Assembly (NCBI GenBank): GCA_947427985.1
Contig: CANEKB010000004.1
Span: 1 to 23,364 of the forward strand
Length of the DNA stretch: 23,364 nt
Origin: an uncultured Candidatus Saccharibacteria bacterium
GTDB taxonomy: Bacteria > Patescibacteriota > Saccharimonadia > Saccharimonadales > Saccharimonadaceae
Direction of reading: 5' to 3'
Shown here: piece by piece, positions 21,199-23,364 of the stretch
How the letters are laid out: the number at the start of each line of letters is the position of its first letter
Numbering within the stretch: position 1 is the stretch's first letter
The notes under the pieces: model-generated
Told to the model about the DNA's origin: nothing
The model's database searches: none
The model's input: the letters and a program-made list of their open reading frames with translations, nothing else
Made by a program: the position numbers and the translations under genes

Positions 21199-21801
21199 CT
21201 ATTCAGATTTTTTGGATTCAGACTTTTTCTCGACCTTGGCTTCTTTGGTTTCTGATTTGGTTTCTGGCTTGTCCTCGGTTTTAGCTTCGGTTGACTTGGC
21301 AGTAGAAGTCTCAGGTGAAGCGACGTTAGTGGTAGAGGCGGATGGAGTGGTTGGTTGAGTAGGTTGGGTGACAGTTTGACTGGTGGTTGGGTTCTGGACG
21401 TAAACTTGCGGGACGGCGATAGGGTAGCCTTTGGCGGCGAGACCAGCGTCACCTTGCGAGAGAATGATAATGCCTTCAATGAGCCCCCAGATACAGTTGC
21501 CGAGAAGGACGAGATAACCGAGCATTGCAACTAAACCAAAAAGAATACCGATGAGAGGGATCGAAGCAGTAATGGCGGCAAGAAGAGCGCCAATAATAGT
21601 TATGATAAAGCCACCACCGAAAAGCGCAACATGCAAAATGCCTTTCTTGTTATCGCCAAGATACCAATCGTGAGCACCAAAACTGCCGAGGAAAATACCA
21701 AGAATGCCAGCAACTGTGGAGGATTTAGGAACAACATAGCTTGGCTGGGTTGGTTGGGCTGGGTTTGGGGTAGTTGAGGCGTTGGTTTGATCATTTTGCA
21801 T
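21199..21801 (-). CDS. TM2-domain membrane protein with charged tail
   Basis: 200 aa. Residues 1-25 are polar. The TM2 domain begins near residue 27 (STVAGILGIFLGSFGAHDWYLGDNKKGILHV), with the G-x-x-G-x-H-x-F/W-Y-L-G motif, and continues through further membrane segments to about 115. The tail (about 130-200) is first Thr/Gln/Pro-rich and then a run of Lys/Glu/Ser/Thr, strongly charged and disordered. TM2 proteins are of uncertain function. AAGGAG precedes the ATG. The promoter is TTGCTT-17-TATAAT. Confidence 0.85.
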   Translation of the reverse strand: MQNDQTNASTTPNPAQPTQPSYVVPKSSTVAGILGIFLGSFGAHDWYLGDNKKGILHVALFGGGFIITIIGALLAAITASIPLIGILFGLVAMLGYLVLLGNCIWGLIEGIIILSQGDAGLAAKGYPIAVPQVYVQNPTTSQTVTQPTQPTTPSASTTNVASPETSTAKSTEAKTEDKPETKSETKEAKVEKKSESKKSE

Positions 21802-21837
21802 AAAAGAAGCTCCTTTTTTGATGAGATAACTAATTTT

Positions 21838-21866
21838 ATTATACTTTTCAAGGGAGAAAAAAGCAA
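21838..21866 (-). promoter_or_regulatory. Promoter of the TM2-domain gene
   Basis: TTGCTT (21866-21861), 17 bases, TATAAT (21843-21838) on the minus strand. Confidence 0.65.
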
Positions 21867-21901
21867 GATATTTGGGGAGGCTGGCGATTTTATGGTAATT
21901 A

Positions 21902-21910
21902 TGATATGAT
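21902..21910 (+). promoter_or_regulatory. Extended -10 close to the tsaD ATG
   Basis: TGA-TATGAT ends 9 bases before the ATG, with no Shine-Dalgarno sequence; a very short leader is likely. Confidence 0.45.
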
Positions 21911-21919
21911 AAAGATAAG

Positions 21920-23149
21920 ATGATAATTTTGGCGATTGAGAGTTCGTGCGACGAAACGGCGGCAGCGGTTGTAGAAAACGGAACGAGGATTCTAAGTAAC
22001 GTAGTGGTGTCGCAGGTGGATATTTTTGCGGCGTATGGTGGGGTGATTCCAGAAGTGGCGGCGAGGTCACATCTAGAAGCGATTTTGCCAGTGGTGCATA
22101 AAGCGTTGGATGATGCTGGTTTGACGAAGGATGATATCGACGCGATCGCAGTGACGCATACACCGGGATTGATGGGGTCATTGCTGATCGGGACGCTAAC
22201 GGCAAGAATGTTGGCGATTCTTTGGGGAAAGCCATTGTACGCTACGCATCACCTGAAATCACATATTTATGCGAATTGGCTAAGAGACAAGAGCAGCGCG
22301 ACCATTCTTTCTCAATCAAAGGTGAACCTCTCAAAATCGAATCCCCCTGGCGAGGGCCGTGATTTTGAGCAGGTTCAGCCTATGGAGTCAAGCTCCACGA
22401 TTTCGAAAAAATGGTCGAACTGCTCCCCTTCCGTTATTTCGCAAAGATGTAATTTTTCAGGTGATGCTGGTGATGATTGTTTACCGGAGTTTCCGTTGTT
22501 GGCGTTGGTGGTATCGGGTGGGCATACACAGATTATCTATATGAGCGAACATAATCAATTTGAGATTATTGGGACAACGCGAGATGATGCGGTAGGAGAG
22601 TGTTTTGATAAGGTGGCGAAGATTTTGGGGCTTCCCTATCCGGGCGGACCGTCGATTGCGAAATGTGCGGAAAAAGGAGATATTAGAAAATATAAATTGC
22701 CACATCCCAAGGTTGACGGTTTGGACTTTTCGTTCTCTGGCTTAAAGACGGCGGTACTACGGGCGGTACAAAATGAGTTAGGTTTGCCGATTACGACGCC
22801 GTCGTATGAGCTAAAAGAACATTTGTCGGAGCAACAGAAGGCGGATTTTGCGGCGTCGTTCCAGGAGACGGCTTGTGAGATTTTGCTAGAAAAAGTAGCC
22901 AAGGCGTTAGAGGAACATCCAGAGGCGAGATCGATAGTATTGGCGGGCGGGGTGAGCGCAAATCAAGCTTTGAAAGAAAAAGCTCAGGATGGGCGATTTG
23001 GCGGGGTGAAGGTGTTTATCCCGGAGCTGAAATGGACTGGGGATAATGCGGCAATGGTGGGAGCGGCGGCGTATTTTGAAGTAGTGTCAGGCGTTAAAGA
23101 GACTGATCCGTATAGTCTTTCGATTGCGCCTAGAACTGATATTGCGTAG
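21920..23149 (+). CDS. tsaD: tRNA N6-adenosine threonylcarbamoyltransferase TsaD, with in-frame insertion
   Basis: 409 aa against about 335-340 in most bacteria. Amino-terminal MIILAIESSCDETAAAV, the metal-binding H-x3-H (His111, His115 in THHLKSHIY), LVVSGGHTQI (197-206), TRDDAVGECFDKVAK, GLDFSFSGLKTA, LAGGVSANQAL and WTGDNAAMVG are all present. It transfers threonylcarbamoyl to A37 of ANN-reading tRNAs, with TsaB and TsaE. About 67 extra residues (roughly 123-189) lie between HIYANWL and FPLLALVVSGG, where normal TsaD has a short link. The insertion is Ser/Asn-rich, non-hydrophobic and coded by a palindromic element (H9). All motifs on both sides are intact, so the protein is probably active. 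Confidence 0.95.
   Translation: MIILAIESSCDETAAAVVENGTRILSNVVVSQVDIFAAYGGVIPEVAARSHLEAILPVVHKALDDAGLTKDDIDAIAVTHTPGLMGSLLIGTLTARMLAILWGKPLYATHHLKSHIYANWLRDKSSATILSQSKVNLSKSNPPGEGRDFEQVQPMESSSTISKKWSNCSPSVISQRCNFSGDAGDDCLPEFPLLALVVSGGHTQIIYMSEHNQFEIIGTTRDDAVGECFDKVAKILGLPYPGGPSIAKCAEKGDIRKYKLPHPKVDGLDFSFSGLKTAVLRAVQNELGLPITTPSYELKEHLSEQQKADFAASFQETACEILLEKVAKALEEHPEARSIVLAGGVSANQALKEKAQDGRFGGVKVFIPELKWTGDNAAMVGAAAYFEVVSGVKETDPYSLSIAPRTDIA
22291..22425 (+). repeat. Palindromic element H9 (group 1) inside the tsaD reading frame
   Basis: Outer stem: 22291-22311 with 22405-22425, 18 of 21 positions paired. Inside are a 16-bp hairpin with one bulge (22323-22338 with 22361-22377; arms TGAACCTCTCAAAATC and GATTTTGAG-C-AGGTTCA) and TGGAG-TCAAG-CTCCA (22383-22397). 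Core motifs GGTGAACCTCTC and GGTTCAGCCTATGGAGTCA match element H2 at 8755 and 8807 with few changes. It is open in the tsaD frame throughout. Confidence 0.8.
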
Positions 23150-23159
23150 TAGTATTGTT

Positions 23160-23282
23160 CTTATTTCTACTTTGCTCTTGATTCAAGACACTTGCAGCTA
23201 AGGTGTGCTCAAGTACATGAGGAGCTGCTCTCTTTGAGAGAGCAGCTTTTTCAGTCTCTCACAAAGGCAAAGCAGAAATAAG
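23160..23282 (+). repeat. Palindromic element H7 (group 3), after tsaD
   Basis: Outer stem: 23160-23180 with 23262-23282, 19 of 21 positions paired. Hairpin AGCTGCTCTC-TTTGA-GAGAGCAGCT (23223-23247) is followed by TTTTTC, so it may also terminate tsaD. Same layout as the element after murE, at a similar distance from the gene (about 11 bases), with compensating changes in both stems. Confidence 0.75.
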
Positions 23283-23308
23283 TATACTACACTACGCTGG
23301 TTTGGGTT

Positions 23309-23364
23309 TCATCCTCCCTTGATTACTCTATGGCTAGACAACGGAGGGGAAAGCCCCAGTAACG
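23309..23364 (-). pseudogene. Cassette g, 3' end only (cut by window edge)
   Basis: A 3' box on the minus strand with 14 codons visible, ending RYWGFPLRCLAIE and TAA at 23325-23323. The rest lies beyond the window. A frame coming in from the right, like cassettes a, d and e. Confidence 0.7.

Noticed and set aside
6370..23282. CRISPR array or integron attC sites
   Set aside because: The repeats are tens to thousands of bases apart with genes between them and no regular spacers. The arms lack the RYYYAAC/GTTRRRY core of attC sites, and no integrase is present.

Overview
The window most resembles a member of the Patescibacteria/CPR, probably Candidatus Saccharibacteria (TM7). This is inferred from gene content, not from a marker-gene search. 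The evidence is a stripped-down type IV secretion (T4SS) locus with several small VirB2-like pilins and a PrgI protein, a TM2-domain protein, an amino-terminally short MurE, several genes that look leaderless, and Fibrobacter-succinogenes-major-type (FISUMP) carboxy-terminal sequences. The standard genetic code fits all intact genes.

Layout. 1-6305 (minus strand): a T4SS cluster in the order VirB6/TrbL-like giant membrane protein, PrgI, TraC/VirB4-N-like protein, VirB4-type ATPase (cut by the window edge). 6306-6641: a palindrome-rich divergent promoter region. 6642-8644 (plus): four VirB2-like pilin genes, one of them a double pilin and two sharing 139 identical bases. 8645-9829: a non-genic block holding a structured palindromic element and two head-to-head FISUMP cassettes. 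9829-11994: a doubtful small ORF, hsp20 diverging from comF, and a fifth VirB2-like gene. 12067-12722: a second block with a truncated element, a complete element and one cassette. 12780-14255: a DUF1653 protein, tRNA-Ser(GCU), a two-TM membrane protein and a Pro/Met-rich small protein. 14250-14916: an element and one cassette. 14943-17072: groEL and groES with a CIRCE operator. 17100-18138: a structured intergenic region, then an AbrB-type antitoxin and PIN toxin. 18154-19434: MurE-like ligase. 19446-20061: an element and two more head-to-head cassettes. 20059-21801: a C45-type amidase and a TM2 protein. 21920-23149: tsaD carrying an in-frame insertion. 23160-23364: an element and the start of another cassette.

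Two dispersed systems stand out beyond the ordinary genes. (1) Seven promoterless, mostly start-less pieces each encode only the carboxy-terminal part of a FISUMP / C-type-lectin-like domain. They run from a fixed FVRSG-coding box (CTTCGTCCGCAGCGG) to a fixed RCLAIE-stop box with about 25 conserved bases beyond the stop, and their interiors differ in sequence and length. They lie in both orientations and twice form inverted pairs. This looks like a scattered library of silent cassettes for a variable surface protein whose expression locus is outside the window. (2) At least eight long palindromic elements (about 100-215 nt, an outer stem of 19-31 bp enclosing one or more hairpins) sit in intergenic regions, and one lies in frame inside tsaD. 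They fall into at least three groups with conserved cores and diverged but still paired stems, and all recognisable members point the same way. Function and mobility of both systems are inference; the sequence patterns are directly visible.
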